Assembly: GCA_937901745.1 (NCBI GenBank)
Contig: CALGSZ010000106.1
Coordinates: 248,001 to 312,000 of the forward strand
Direction of reading: 5' to 3'
Source: an uncultured Chloroflexota bacterium
GTDB lineage: Bacteria > Chloroflexota > Chloroflexia > Thermomicrobiales > UBA6265
Length of the DNA stretch: 64,000 bases
A model generated the notes under the pieces. That model was given only the letters and a program-made list of their open reading frames with translations. It searched no databases and had not been told where the DNA came from. The position numbers and the translations under genes are program-made. The stretch's first letter is position 1. Each line of letters begins with the position of its first letter. This document shows positions 1-7,138 of the stretch, in pieces.

Positions 1-353
1 TGAGGCAGGTCGTAGCGAGAGGCGTAGGAGTCCTGATGGTAGGCCAGCGGGAAGATGTACGTGTCCTCCCTGGGATTGTTGGCTCGCAGGAGATCCACAA
101 TCGCCTGAGTCAGCTCCTCGATCGAGTAATCAATTGGGAGTCGGACGAGCTTCATGGATCGGTGCAGGCGCTCCAAGTGCTCACGCAGGCGGAAGACGTA
201 GAGCTCTTCGCGCTCCTCGTTCCAATAGGCGCGAATGCCCTCGAAGACCGCGCCGACTGTTGACCACCCGAGCTCGGAGATGTGGATCGTCCCCTCCTCC
301 CAGCGACGGAGTTCCCCATTGAGCCACAGGTACTGCGGATATTGGATGCTCAC
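1..353 (-). CDS. ilvE: Branched-chain (class IV) aminotransferase, N-terminal part, cut by window edge
   Basis: PLP-dependent transaminase of branched-chain amino acid metabolism, cytosolic by family. Only about 117 N-terminal residues are inside the window. Visible IlvE hallmarks are 'YLWLNGELRRWEEG' near the start, 'FEGIRAY' at residues 37-43 and 'FRLREHLERL' around residue 60. The start is a GTG at 351-353, which directly follows an in-frame TGA and has GGAGGAG seven bases upstream, so it is well fixed. The catalytic lysine and the C-terminal half lie beyond base 1 and cannot be checked. A D-amino-acid or aminodeoxychorismate branch of the same fold is possible but less likely, given the 'FEGIRAY' and 'HLERL' segments. 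Confidence 0.85.
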   Translation of the reverse strand, partial: MSIQYPQYLWLNGELRRWEEGTIHISELGWSTVGAVFEGIRAYWNEEREELYVFRLREHLERLHRSMKLVRLPIDYSIEELTQAIVDLLRANNPREDTYIFPLAYHQDSYASRYDLP

Positions 354-562
354 TCAGCCGCTCCTCCACTTTCGCCGTCTCGCCGCGGACGCGGCGCGGC
401 TGACCGATACCTGTGCCCGCCGAGCAAGCGTTGATATGCGGCTCAGGGGCCATGTCATGGTAGCCGACTCAGGCCGCTGGTGGCTGGCAGGCATGAGTCG
501 TCACCGGAGGGTCTGTGTTCACGAGAAACGGGGGTTGCCGCCACCAGAGCTAGGCGAGATAA

Positions 563-590
563 CCAGGGGCGCCTTTGAAAGCGCCCCTGG
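563..590 (-). terminator. Perfect 10-bp hairpin after the peptide-binding protein gene
   Basis: CCAGGGGCGC (563-572) pairs perfectly with 581-590 around an 8-base loop. It begins about 18 bases after the stop of the minus-strand binding-protein gene. The minus-strand sequence after it starts TTATCTC, so the T-tract is weak. It could be an intrinsic terminator or a 3'-end stabilising structure. Confidence 0.6.
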
Positions 591-608
591 ATCGTCTCGT
601 TCTGGTTG

Positions 609-2423
609 CTAGTCGTCCTGCCGGCCCTCGACGAACACTTTCGTCAGCATGCGGACGTAGATGTTGCCGTCCGGCACGACGTACCCCTGTTGGTTGACGG
701 GCATTCCCTTGACCCACGGCTTGAAGACGTACTGATCCAGCCGGTAGACGAGCGGGATGTAGCCGACATCTTCCTGGATGATCTGCTCACACCGGCGGTA
801 GATGTCGAGCCGCTTCTGCTGATCCGGCTCAGCCTTCCCCGCGTTGACCAGGTCGTCAAACTCATCGTTCGACCACGCTTGGCGCTTGCCAGAGGACTTG
901 CGGCTGTAGAACATGTCCCCGTAGCCGTTGTTCGGGTCCGGGTAGTCGTACCACCAGCGAATGAAGACCAGCTGCCACTTGTTCTCGAAGAGCTGCTGCG
1001 AGAAGTTCGCCTGCGGCACCGTCTGGATCTTGACGTCCATGCCGAGATTCTGCCGCAGCTGGTCGACGATGTCGTTCGCCATGATGTCGGCGTTGTAGTT
1101 CTCTTCCTGTGCCCGCATCCACATCGTGATCTCGGGCCAGTTCTTGCCTCCCTCGAACTCCGTGCCCTGCAGCGCGGCCAACGCCTTCTCCGGGTCGAAG
1201 TCCTGGATTTCTTGAAGCGTCGGGTCGTCGAGGAAGCCGAACACACCCGGCGGCACCATGCAGTAGGCCGGTGCGACCAGCCCATTCGTCACCGTGACAA
1301 GCCGCTCCCGGTCGATGGCGTGGCTAAGCGCCTTGCGGACCTCCAGTCGGTCGAACGGCGGGATCCCGTTCGACGGGAGCAGCATCCAGATGCCTGGGTA
1401 GACGTAGGGCTGGAGCTGCTGCGAAAGCTCGGCGTCCTCCGCGTAGCGCAAGTAATCGGAGGAGCTGAGTACCGTCCAGTCGAGCCGCTGATCGCCGGTG
1501 CCACTCTCGTACGCCAGCACCGTGTTCGACGCCGGGATAATCGGGGTGATCACCTTCGTCAGTTTGATGTTCTCCGCGTCCCAATAGCCCTCGTTCTTGG
1601 ACATCTCGATCTTGACGTCAGGTTCCCAGACGTCCACCTTGAACGGGCCGTTCGAGACGATCGGTCCCTGGGTGCCGAGCGCCCACTCGGGTCCGTATTT
1701 CTCGACTTCCCACCGCGGCGCCGGCACGGCCGCCTGATAGGCGACGACCTGCGGGAAGAACGCTCGCGGGCCTTCCATCGTCACCTCGAGCGTCCAGTCA
1801 TCAATGGCGCGGACTCCGACATCCTCCGCCGTGGGAATCTTGCCGTGCAACGGGTCGTCTGGATTGTCGATTGGGGTCTGGGTGTTGAACGCTTCGGCGT
1901 ATTTGATGTCAAAGAGGAATCCGGCATACGGCGCGCCCGTCGCGGGATCGAGCTGGCGGCGCCAGGAGTAGACGAAATCGTGGGCGGTGACGGGATTGCC
2001 GTCGCTCCAACCCTTGTTGTTCTCACGGATGCGAAACGTCCAGACGCTCGCATCCTCGTTGGAATTCCACGAGTACGCCCAGTCCGCCGTCGCGACGAGG
2101 TTCTCGTCGAAGGTCAGCAGCCCGGCAAATGTTTCTTCCTCGGCGTTGCAGTAGAGATTCGCGTTCCAGTCGAAGCTGACCGGGTTTTCCCAGATGCCGT
2201 CGTGGTAGAAGACTTGCTCTTCGCCTGACTGGGGACGGACGTAACGCAGCCGGCGACGACCGGTCAACGGCGACGCCGCCGCCCGACCGCTCGCGGCCAA
2301 GCTTGCGCCACCAGCCACGGCAGCCGCCGCAACCTTCATCACGTCTCGACGGCTCATCCCGGCTGTCAGCAACCGCTTCTTCATGATCGCCAATTGCTGA
2401 TCGAGGTTTGGCTTGTCGGACAC
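609..2423 (-). CDS. Peptide/oligopeptide ABC transporter substrate-binding protein (SBP family 5)
   Basis: Extracytoplasmic receptor of a Dpp/Opp-type importer, 604 aa, the usual family size. A twin-arginine-like leader is visible: 'MSRRDVMKVAAAAVAGG' at residues 23-39 followed by an Ala-rich stretch, so Tat export is likely. The mature part carries family-5 features such as 'WTFRIRENNKGWSDGNPVTAHDF' in two segments (about residues 130-150) and 'VRKALSHAIDRERL'. The GTG at 2423 is chosen because GGAGGGA lies five bases upstream; an ATG at 2435 has no good ribosome site. It is the last gene of permease-permease-binding protein, 136 bases after the DppC-like stop. The ligand (peptide, or another family-5 substrate such as a glycoside) cannot be told from sequence. 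Confidence 0.88.
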   Translation of the reverse strand: MSDKPNLDQQLAIMKKRLLTAGMSRRDVMKVAAAAVAGGASLAASGRAAASPLTGRRRLRYVRPQSGEEQVFYHDGIWENPVSFDWNANLYCNAEEETFAGLLTFDENLVATADWAYSWNSNEDASVWTFRIRENNKGWSDGNPVTAHDFVYSWRRQLDPATGAPYAGFLFDIKYAEAFNTQTPIDNPDDPLHGKIPTAEDVGVRAIDDWTLEVTMEGPRAFFPQVVAYQAAVPAPRWEVEKYGPEWALGTQGPIVSNGPFKVDVWEPDVKIEMSKNEGYWDAENIKLTKVITPIIPASNTVLAYESGTGDQRLDWTVLSSSDYLRYAEDAELSQQLQPYVYPGIWMLLPSNGIPPFDRLEVRKALSHAIDRERLVTVTNGLVAPAYCMVPPGVFGFLDDPTLQEIQDFDPEKALAALQGTEFEGGKNWPEITMWMRAQEENYNADIMANDIVDQLRQNLGMDVKIQTVPQANFSQQLFENKWQLVFIRWWYDYPDPNNGYGDMFYSRKSSGKRQAWSNDEFDDLVNAGKAEPDQQKRLDIYRRCEQIIQEDVGYIPLVYRLDQYVFKPWVKGMPVNQQGYVVPDGNIYVRMLTKVFVEGRQDD

Positions 2424-2559
2424 GGCTCCCTCCATCACTACGCCGCGACGCCGGCCCCACTTCCGACGCCATTACCGAGTCCCGTGGACCGGCCGGCAAC
2501 TGCCACCAACCACTGGCCGGCATGCACATGATCCGGCCCGATCGCGCGACGCTGAATGC

Positions 2560-3570
2560 TCAATCATTCCCCTTCGGATCAAGCGCGTCGCGCAGACCGT
2601 CCCCCAAGAAAGTGAAACCCAGCATCGTCAGGCCGATTGCGAGAACGGGGAAGAGCAGCATGTGCGGATCGTTCTGGATGTCCCCCGCGCTGCGGGCGGC
2701 CTCACCGACCATCTGCCCCCAACTCGCGTCTGGCGGCCTGATACCGATGCCGACGAAGCTAATCGCCGCCTCCGTGAAGATCGCCGTCGGGATGCCGAAG
2801 GTGGCCGCGACGATGATCGGCGTCAGGCTGTTCGGCAAGAGGTGGCGAAAGATGATGTGCGCGCCGCTCGCTCCGCAGACGCGAGAGGCCATCACGAATT
2901 CCTGCTCGCGCAGACTCAGGAACTGGGCGCGGATGAGGCGCGCTTCCGTCACCCAGGCGATCAACCCGATGCCGAGGATGATGTTCTTCAGGCCGGCGCC
3001 GAACGCGTTGACGAATAACAGGACGAGGAGCACCTGCGGGATGGTGAAGACGACATCGACGACGCGCATCATGATGGTGTCGACGAGCCCGCCGTAGTAG
3101 CCGGCGATCGAGCCGACCGGGATGGCGATTGCCAGGACGATCGCATACGAGGCGATCCCGACGAGCAGCGAGACGCGGGCGCCGTACATCATCCGGCTGA
3201 AGATATCCCGTCCGTTGCGGTCCAGCCCAAACGGCCAAGTCCAGCTCGGTGGGTAGCGGGCGAGCCGGACATCCACGACCTCGCTCTCGCCGTATGGCGC
3301 CAACAGCGGAGCGAAAATCGCGATCAGGACGAACGTTACGACGATGACGAGACCGACGACGGCGAGGCGGTTGCGCACGAGGCGGCGCCAGGCGTCGCCC
3401 CAGAGACTCGCGCGGCGCCGGGTGGCCAACCGTCCCGCGTCGGTGAGCGCCGCTAGAGAAGCGTCCCGTGCCTCGTCAGTCGGCGCCGGCAAGGCTGCCG
3501 CGTTGGCCCGATTCGTACGGTCGACCTCATCGACCGAGACGTTTGAAGGATGCGCGCGCGAGTGACTCAT
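2560..3570 (-). CDS. Peptide-type ABC transporter permease, DppC/OppC-like
   Basis: Inner-membrane permease, 336 aa. An N-terminal cytoplasmic stretch of about 55 residues precedes 'WGDAWRRLVRNRLAVVG', the OppC_N-type segment leading into the first membrane helix. Further helices and the EAA coupling loop ('RVCGASGAHIIFRHLLPN', about residues 228-245) follow, then 'ISFVGIGIRPPDASWGQM', typical of DppC-type proteins. Start ATG at 3570 lies ten bases after the stop of the DppB-like gene, so the two are co-transcribed and probably form the heterodimeric channel. No ATPase gene is adjacent; the likely partners are at 17341-19470. Confidence 0.9.
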   Translation of the reverse strand: MSHSRAHPSNVSVDEVDRTNRANAAALPAPTDEARDASLAALTDAGRLATRRRASLWGDAWRRLVRNRLAVVGLVIVVTFVLIAIFAPLLAPYGESEVVDVRLARYPPSWTWPFGLDRNGRDIFSRMMYGARVSLLVGIASYAIVLAIAIPVGSIAGYYGGLVDTIMMRVVDVVFTIPQVLLVLLFVNAFGAGLKNIILGIGLIAWVTEARLIRAQFLSLREQEFVMASRVCGASGAHIIFRHLLPNSLTPIIVAATFGIPTAIFTEAAISFVGIGIRPPDASWGQMVGEAARSAGDIQNDPHMLLFPVLAIGLTMLGFTFLGDGLRDALDPKGND

Positions 3571-3580
3571 CGGCGTCTCG

Positions 3581-4519
3581 TCAGTACCGAATGCGCGGAT
3601 CGATGAGACCGTAGACCAGATCGACGACGACGTTCATGATCGCCAGGAAGATGCCGAAGATCAACGTAACGGCGAGGATCATCGGCTGATCCTTGGTGTC
3701 CATGCTCTCCACGTAATACCGGCCCATCCCCGGGACGTTGAACACTTTCTCGACGAAGAATGAGCCGGTGCCGACGATCGCGAAGATCGGGCCGATCATT
3801 GTCACGACCGGGATGAGCGCGTTCTTGAGGACGTGCCTGAGGATGACTCGGCGTTCCATCAGGCCCTTCGCGCGCGCCGTTCGCACGTAATCGGAGCGGA
3901 TCACCTCGATCATGCAGGAGCGCGTGTAGCGAGCGATTGTCGCGAGAGGCGCGGCGCCGAGCGCGATGGTGGGGAGAATCCAGTCCTGTGGCCGCTCCCA
4001 GCCCCCGATGTTGAACCCTAGGTCAATGCCACGGCCGGGCAGCCAGACCACAAAGAGGAGGATGAGCAGGTAGCCCATCACGAAGCTAGGCATGCTGTAG
4101 AAGAGGATGGCGAGGGTGATCGAGAGATAGTCGAGGAAGCCGTTCTGGTTGACCGCAGCCAGGATTCCGAGTGTCATGCCCACGACGACCGCGAAGAGGG
4201 TCGCCATCACGCCGAGATGGAGCGAGACCGGGAACGTCCGGCCAATGATGTCTCGGACTTCTTGGCCCCGCCAGACGTACGACTCGCCAAAGTCCCCCTG
4301 CAGCGAGTTCCAGACGTAACGCGCGAACTGCTCATACAGCGGCCGGTCGAGCCCGTACATCCGCTCCAGGCGCGCGATCGTCTCGGGCGCGACACGATCC
4401 ATGTGGCTCAGGGCGAACGGGCTCCCCGGCGTGAGGTGCATGATGATGAATGTGATGGCGGTCATTGCCAGGAGCGTCGGAACGAGCCAGAGAATCCGGG
4501 AGACCGCGTACCGAGCCAT
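3581..4519 (-). CDS. Peptide-type ABC transporter permease, DppB/OppB-like
   Basis: Inner-membrane permease, 312 aa, the typical DppB length. It opens with a membrane helix ('ILWLVPTLLAMTAITFII'), has the conserved 'GDFGESYVWRGQEV' periplasmic segment, the EAA loop 'RTARAKGLMERRVILRH' (about residues 210-226) and the C-terminal 'FNVPGMGRYYVESM' signature. It is the first gene of the operon; the ATG at 4519 has GAGGCG upstream. A good promoter lies about 100 bases upstream on the minus strand. It pairs with the DppC-like gene that follows after ten bases. Confidence 0.9.
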   Translation of the reverse strand: MARYAVSRILWLVPTLLAMTAITFIIMHLTPGSPFALSHMDRVAPETIARLERMYGLDRPLYEQFARYVWNSLQGDFGESYVWRGQEVRDIIGRTFPVSLHLGVMATLFAVVVGMTLGILAAVNQNGFLDYLSITLAILFYSMPSFVMGYLLILLFVVWLPGRGIDLGFNIGGWERPQDWILPTIALGAAPLATIARYTRSCMIEVIRSDYVRTARAKGLMERRVILRHVLKNALIPVVTMIGPIFAIVGTGSFFVEKVFNVPGMGRYYVESMDTKDQPMILAVTLIFGIFLAIMNVVVDLVYGLIDPRIRY

Positions 4520-4621
4520 CGCGCCTCAACGCCCCTGAATGTGGTGGTGCCGGTGGTCGCAACGCCTGTGGCGCCACGCCAGTCGTTACACCTCGATGAC
4601 GAGCGATCCGTGAGCGGCGGG

Positions 4622-4650
4622 ACTGTATCACCGCCGCCGCGACCGATCAA
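4622..4650 (-). promoter_or_regulatory. Sigma-70-like promoter of the peptide ABC operon
   Basis: On the minus strand TTGATC (4645-4650) and TACAGT (4622-4627) are separated by exactly 17 bases. Transcription would start near 4615 and read into the DppB-like gene at 4519, giving a leader of about 95 nt. Confidence 0.5.
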
Positions 4651-4707
4651 GATGCACCGTGCACATGGCGCTTACGATGGAATTGTGCTGAATTCTGAGG
4701 ATAAGAG

Positions 4708-4738
4708 GCGGGCAGCGCTCATTGGTCGCGCCGCCCGC
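4708..4738 (-). terminator. Terminator hairpin after hslU
   Basis: Minus-strand GCGGGC-G-GCGC pairs with GCGC-T-GCCCGC (one G/T mismatch position) around a short loop, seven bases after the hslU stop, followed by CTCTTATCC. It separates hslVU from the promoter of the peptide ABC operon. Confidence 0.6.
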
Positions 4739-4744
4739 TTGCGT

Positions 4745-6238
4745 TTACAGGATGAAGTTGCTCAGGTCCTCGTCCGCGGCGATCTCGCCGACGCGTCGTC
4801 TGACGAACTCGCGGTCGATGGTAACCGTCTGTCCCTTGTAGAGCGGCGCGTCGAACGAGATTTCCTCGACGACGCGCTCGATGATCGTCTGCAGCCGGCG
4901 AGCGCCGATGTCCTCCGTGCGGGCGTTCACATCGCTCGCCAGGCGAGCCATCTCGCGCAGTCCGTCCTCCGAGAACTGGAGATCGATCCCCTCCGTCGCG
5001 AGTAGCGCCTGATACTGCTTCGTCAGGGCGTTCTGCGGCTCGGTCAGGATCCGGTAGAGATCGTCCTCGGAGAGGCTGCTCAGTTCGACGCGGATCGGGA
5101 AGCGACCCTGCAGCTCCGGGATCAGGTCGGACGGCCGCGAGTTGTGGAACGCGCCCGCGGCGATGAAGAGGATATGGTCGGTACGGACCGGGCCATATCG
5201 CGTCATCACCACCGATCCCTCGACGATCGGTAGCAGGTCTCGCTGCACACCCTCGCCGGAGACGTCCGCGCCGTAATCCCCGTTCGACGTGATCGTCTTG
5301 TCAATCTCGTCAATGAAGACGACGGCCGCTTCCTCAACGCGGTCAATGGCTTCGTCTATCACCGCGTCGAAGTCAACCAGCCGGTTCGCCTCCTGCTGCG
5401 TCAGAATGCGCTTCGCCTCCCGCACCTTGACGCGTCGACGCAGCGTCCGGCGCGGCATCAACCCGTCGAGGAAGTCGCGGAACGTGCTTTGCAGCTCATC
5501 CGGCGCAAACTCGTCCGCCCACTCCAGCGGGTTATAGTCATCGTAGTCGTAGTCCGCGTCGATTTCGATCTCGACGGTTTCTTCGTCGAGCGCGTGGTCG
5601 TTGAGCAGGCGCAGCAATCGCTTCCGCTCCCGCTCCAGGCGACGCTTGGCCGCGAGATTCTGCCGCTCCTGCTCCGACTCGTCGTCGGCGGCGCCTTTCG
5701 CGCCGTGCTTGCGTCCATTCCGGGAAGGCCGCTTCTGGAGCAGCTGTTCGAGGAGCAGGTCGGCCAATCGCTGCGCCGCGAGCCGGCTCGCTTCATCCTT
5801 GACCTGTTCGAGCCGCTGCCCGTGCAGCATGCTGATCGCGATTTCGACCAAGTCGCGGATGATCGACTCCACGTCGCGGCCGACGTAGCCCACCTCAGTG
5901 AACTTCGTCGCCTCGACCTTGATGAACGGCGCATCGACGATCTTGGCGACTCGGCGCGCGATCTCGGTCTTGCCGACGCCCGTCGGCCCGATCATCAAGA
6001 TGTTCTTCGGCTGCACCTCTTGCCGAAGGTGCTCAGGCAGCAGCTGACGCCGGTACCGATTCCGGAGCGCGACTGCGACCGCGCGCTTCGCGTCTTGCTG
6101 TCCAATAACGTATTTGTCGAGCTCGGCCACGATCTGGGCCGGGGTCAGATTCTCCATAATGACGCGCGGCCCCGACATTTCGGGACCGGAGCGCGTCGTC
6201 GAGCCGGACTTCTCCGCCCGGCGCGCCACTTCGGCCAT
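4745..6238 (-). CDS. hslU: ATP-dependent protease ATPase subunit HslU (ClpY)
   Basis: AAA+ unfoldase that feeds substrates to the HslV peptidase in the cytosol; 497 aa. Walker A 'GPTGVGKT' at 84-91, pore-loop motif 'GYVGRD' at 117-122, intermediate domain about 125-290, Walker B 'VVFIDEIDK' at 306-314, arginine-finger region 'GRFPIRVEL', and C-terminal 'DLSNFIL', the tail that docks into HslV. The I-domain carries an acidic, Tyr-rich run ('DADYDYDDY', 228-235). The ATG at 6238 overlaps the hslV stop as TAATG, so translation is coupled. An internal ATG at residue 28 ('MENLTPAQIV') matches where most homologues begin, so the first 27 residues may not be real. Identification is secure. Confidence 0.97.
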   Translation of the reverse strand: MAEVARRAEKSGSTTRSGPEMSGPRVIMENLTPAQIVAELDKYVIGQQDAKRAVAVALRNRYRRQLLPEHLRQEVQPKNILMIGPTGVGKTEIARRVAKIVDAPFIKVEATKFTEVGYVGRDVESIIRDLVEIAISMLHGQRLEQVKDEASRLAAQRLADLLLEQLLQKRPSRNGRKHGAKGAADDESEQERQNLAAKRRLERERKRLLRLLNDHALDEETVEIEIDADYDYDDYNPLEWADEFAPDELQSTFRDFLDGLMPRRTLRRRVKVREAKRILTQQEANRLVDFDAVIDEAIDRVEEAAVVFIDEIDKTITSNGDYGADVSGEGVQRDLLPIVEGSVVMTRYGPVRTDHILFIAAGAFHNSRPSDLIPELQGRFPIRVELSSLSEDDLYRILTEPQNALTKQYQALLATEGIDLQFSEDGLREMARLASDVNARTEDIGARRLQTIIERVVEEISFDAPLYKGQTVTIDREFVRRRVGEIAADEDLSNFIL

Positions 6239-6960
6239 TAGTCCACCTCCGCGTCATCCAATTCTTCGTCTTCGCTATGTCGGTGAGCGGACTCCTCGGC
6301 CTCGTCGTCCTCCTCTTCGTCGTCGCCCGGCTCCACGGCCGGCGGCGCGCCCGCGGAGAGCGGCAGCCCCTCGACCGAGCCGCCAGCATCCTCCGCACCT
6401 TCGGTCGCGTCCTCCTGGCTCACGACCTCGATCGTGAAGTGGTCGTTCGTGAAGATGCAGATATCCGCGGTGATTCGCATCGCGGCCTCGACGATCGAGC
6501 GAGCGTCGAGATCGGTGTGCGTCAACAACGCCTTCGCGGCGGCCGTGGCGTATGGCGCTCCAGAACCAATCGCCGCGACTCCGTCATCTGGCTCGATGAC
6601 ATCGCCGTCGCCGGACAGGACCAGGAGCGACTCGACGTCGGCGACGATGAGCTGCGCCTCCAGCCGCCGCAGGTAGCGGTCGGTGCGCCACTCCTTGGCC
6701 AACTCGACGGCGGCGCGCCGCAGGTTGCCGTCCCAGGACTTGAGCTGAGTCTCGAACTTGCCAAAGAGCGTCAGTGCATCCGCGACCGCTCCGGCGAACC
6801 CGGCGATGACCTGGCCATCATGCAGCAAGCGCACCTTGCGGGCGCCGTGCTTCAGGACGACATCTCCGATGGTGACCTGGCCATCGCCGGCCATGGCAAC
6901 CGCGCCATCCCGCTTCACGCCGAGGATCGTCGTCGCGTGGATGCGCGGGCGGTTCATCAT
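6238..6960 (-). CDS. hslV: ATP-dependent protease peptidase subunit HslV (ClpQ) with acidic C-terminal extension
   Basis: Threonine peptidase of the HslVU proteasome-like protease. 'HATTILGV' at residues 8-15 places the catalytic Thr at the first T after Ala, with the propeptide removed before it. 'MAGDGQVTIG', 'GFAGAVADALTLF', 'AAVELAKEWRTDRYLR' and 'AIGSGAPYA' are classic HslV blocks. The core ends near 'HFTIEVVSQ', where homologues usually stop; here about 58 further residues follow (coding 6241-6414), mostly Glu/Asp with a Gly-Pro-Ala linker. That tail is unusual. The ATG at 6960 is chosen because the Bacillus-type protein has a similarly short propeptide; a GTG at 6978 is the alternative. 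First gene of hslV-hslU. Confidence 0.95.
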   Translation of the reverse strand: MMNRPRIHATTILGVKRDGAVAMAGDGQVTIGDVVLKHGARKVRLLHDGQVIAGFAGAVADALTLFGKFETQLKSWDGNLRRAAVELAKEWRTDRYLRRLEAQLIVADVESLLVLSGDGDVIEPDDGVAAIGSGAPYATAAAKALLTHTDLDARSIVEAAMRITADICIFTNDHFTIEVVSQEDATEGAEDAGGSVEGLPLSAGAPPAVEPGDDEEEDDEAEESAHRHSEDEELDDAEVD

Positions 6961-7067
6961 GTCAGGACGAGGAATCACAGAAAGAGGGTCCAGTCAGACG
7001 AATGCCGGGTGTCTCGCGGACCTCCCGGCGCCACATCAGACGCCATAGGCGCCCTTCTCACAGGTGA

Positions 7068-7073
7068 ATTGTA
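7068..7073 (-). promoter_or_regulatory. Possible -10 box for hslVU
   Basis: Minus-strand TACAAT lies about 108 bases upstream of the hslV start. No convincing -35 box is seen at 16-18 bases, so this is a weak call. Confidence 0.3.
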
Positions 7074-7094
7074 CTTCAGACGTAGGGGTGAATC

Positions 7095-7131
7095 AGCGCT
7101 GGCCGGCCACCTGCCTACTCCGGCCAGCGCT
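7095..7131 (-). terminator. Strong terminator hairpin after topA
   Basis: AGCGCTGGCCGG (7095-7106) pairs perfectly with 7120-7131 over 12 bp around a 13-base loop, starting eight bases after the topA stop. There is no T-tract, so it may act with Rho or as a 3' stabiliser. Confidence 0.6.
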
Positions 7132-7138
7132 CGCGATC

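Noticed and set aside
606..2228. Long open frame on the plus strand, antisense to the peptide-binding protein gene
   Set aside because: GC-rich coding DNA often leaves the opposite strand open; the translation is Arg/Val/Asp-rich and has no family features, while the minus-strand protein is clearly SBP family 5.
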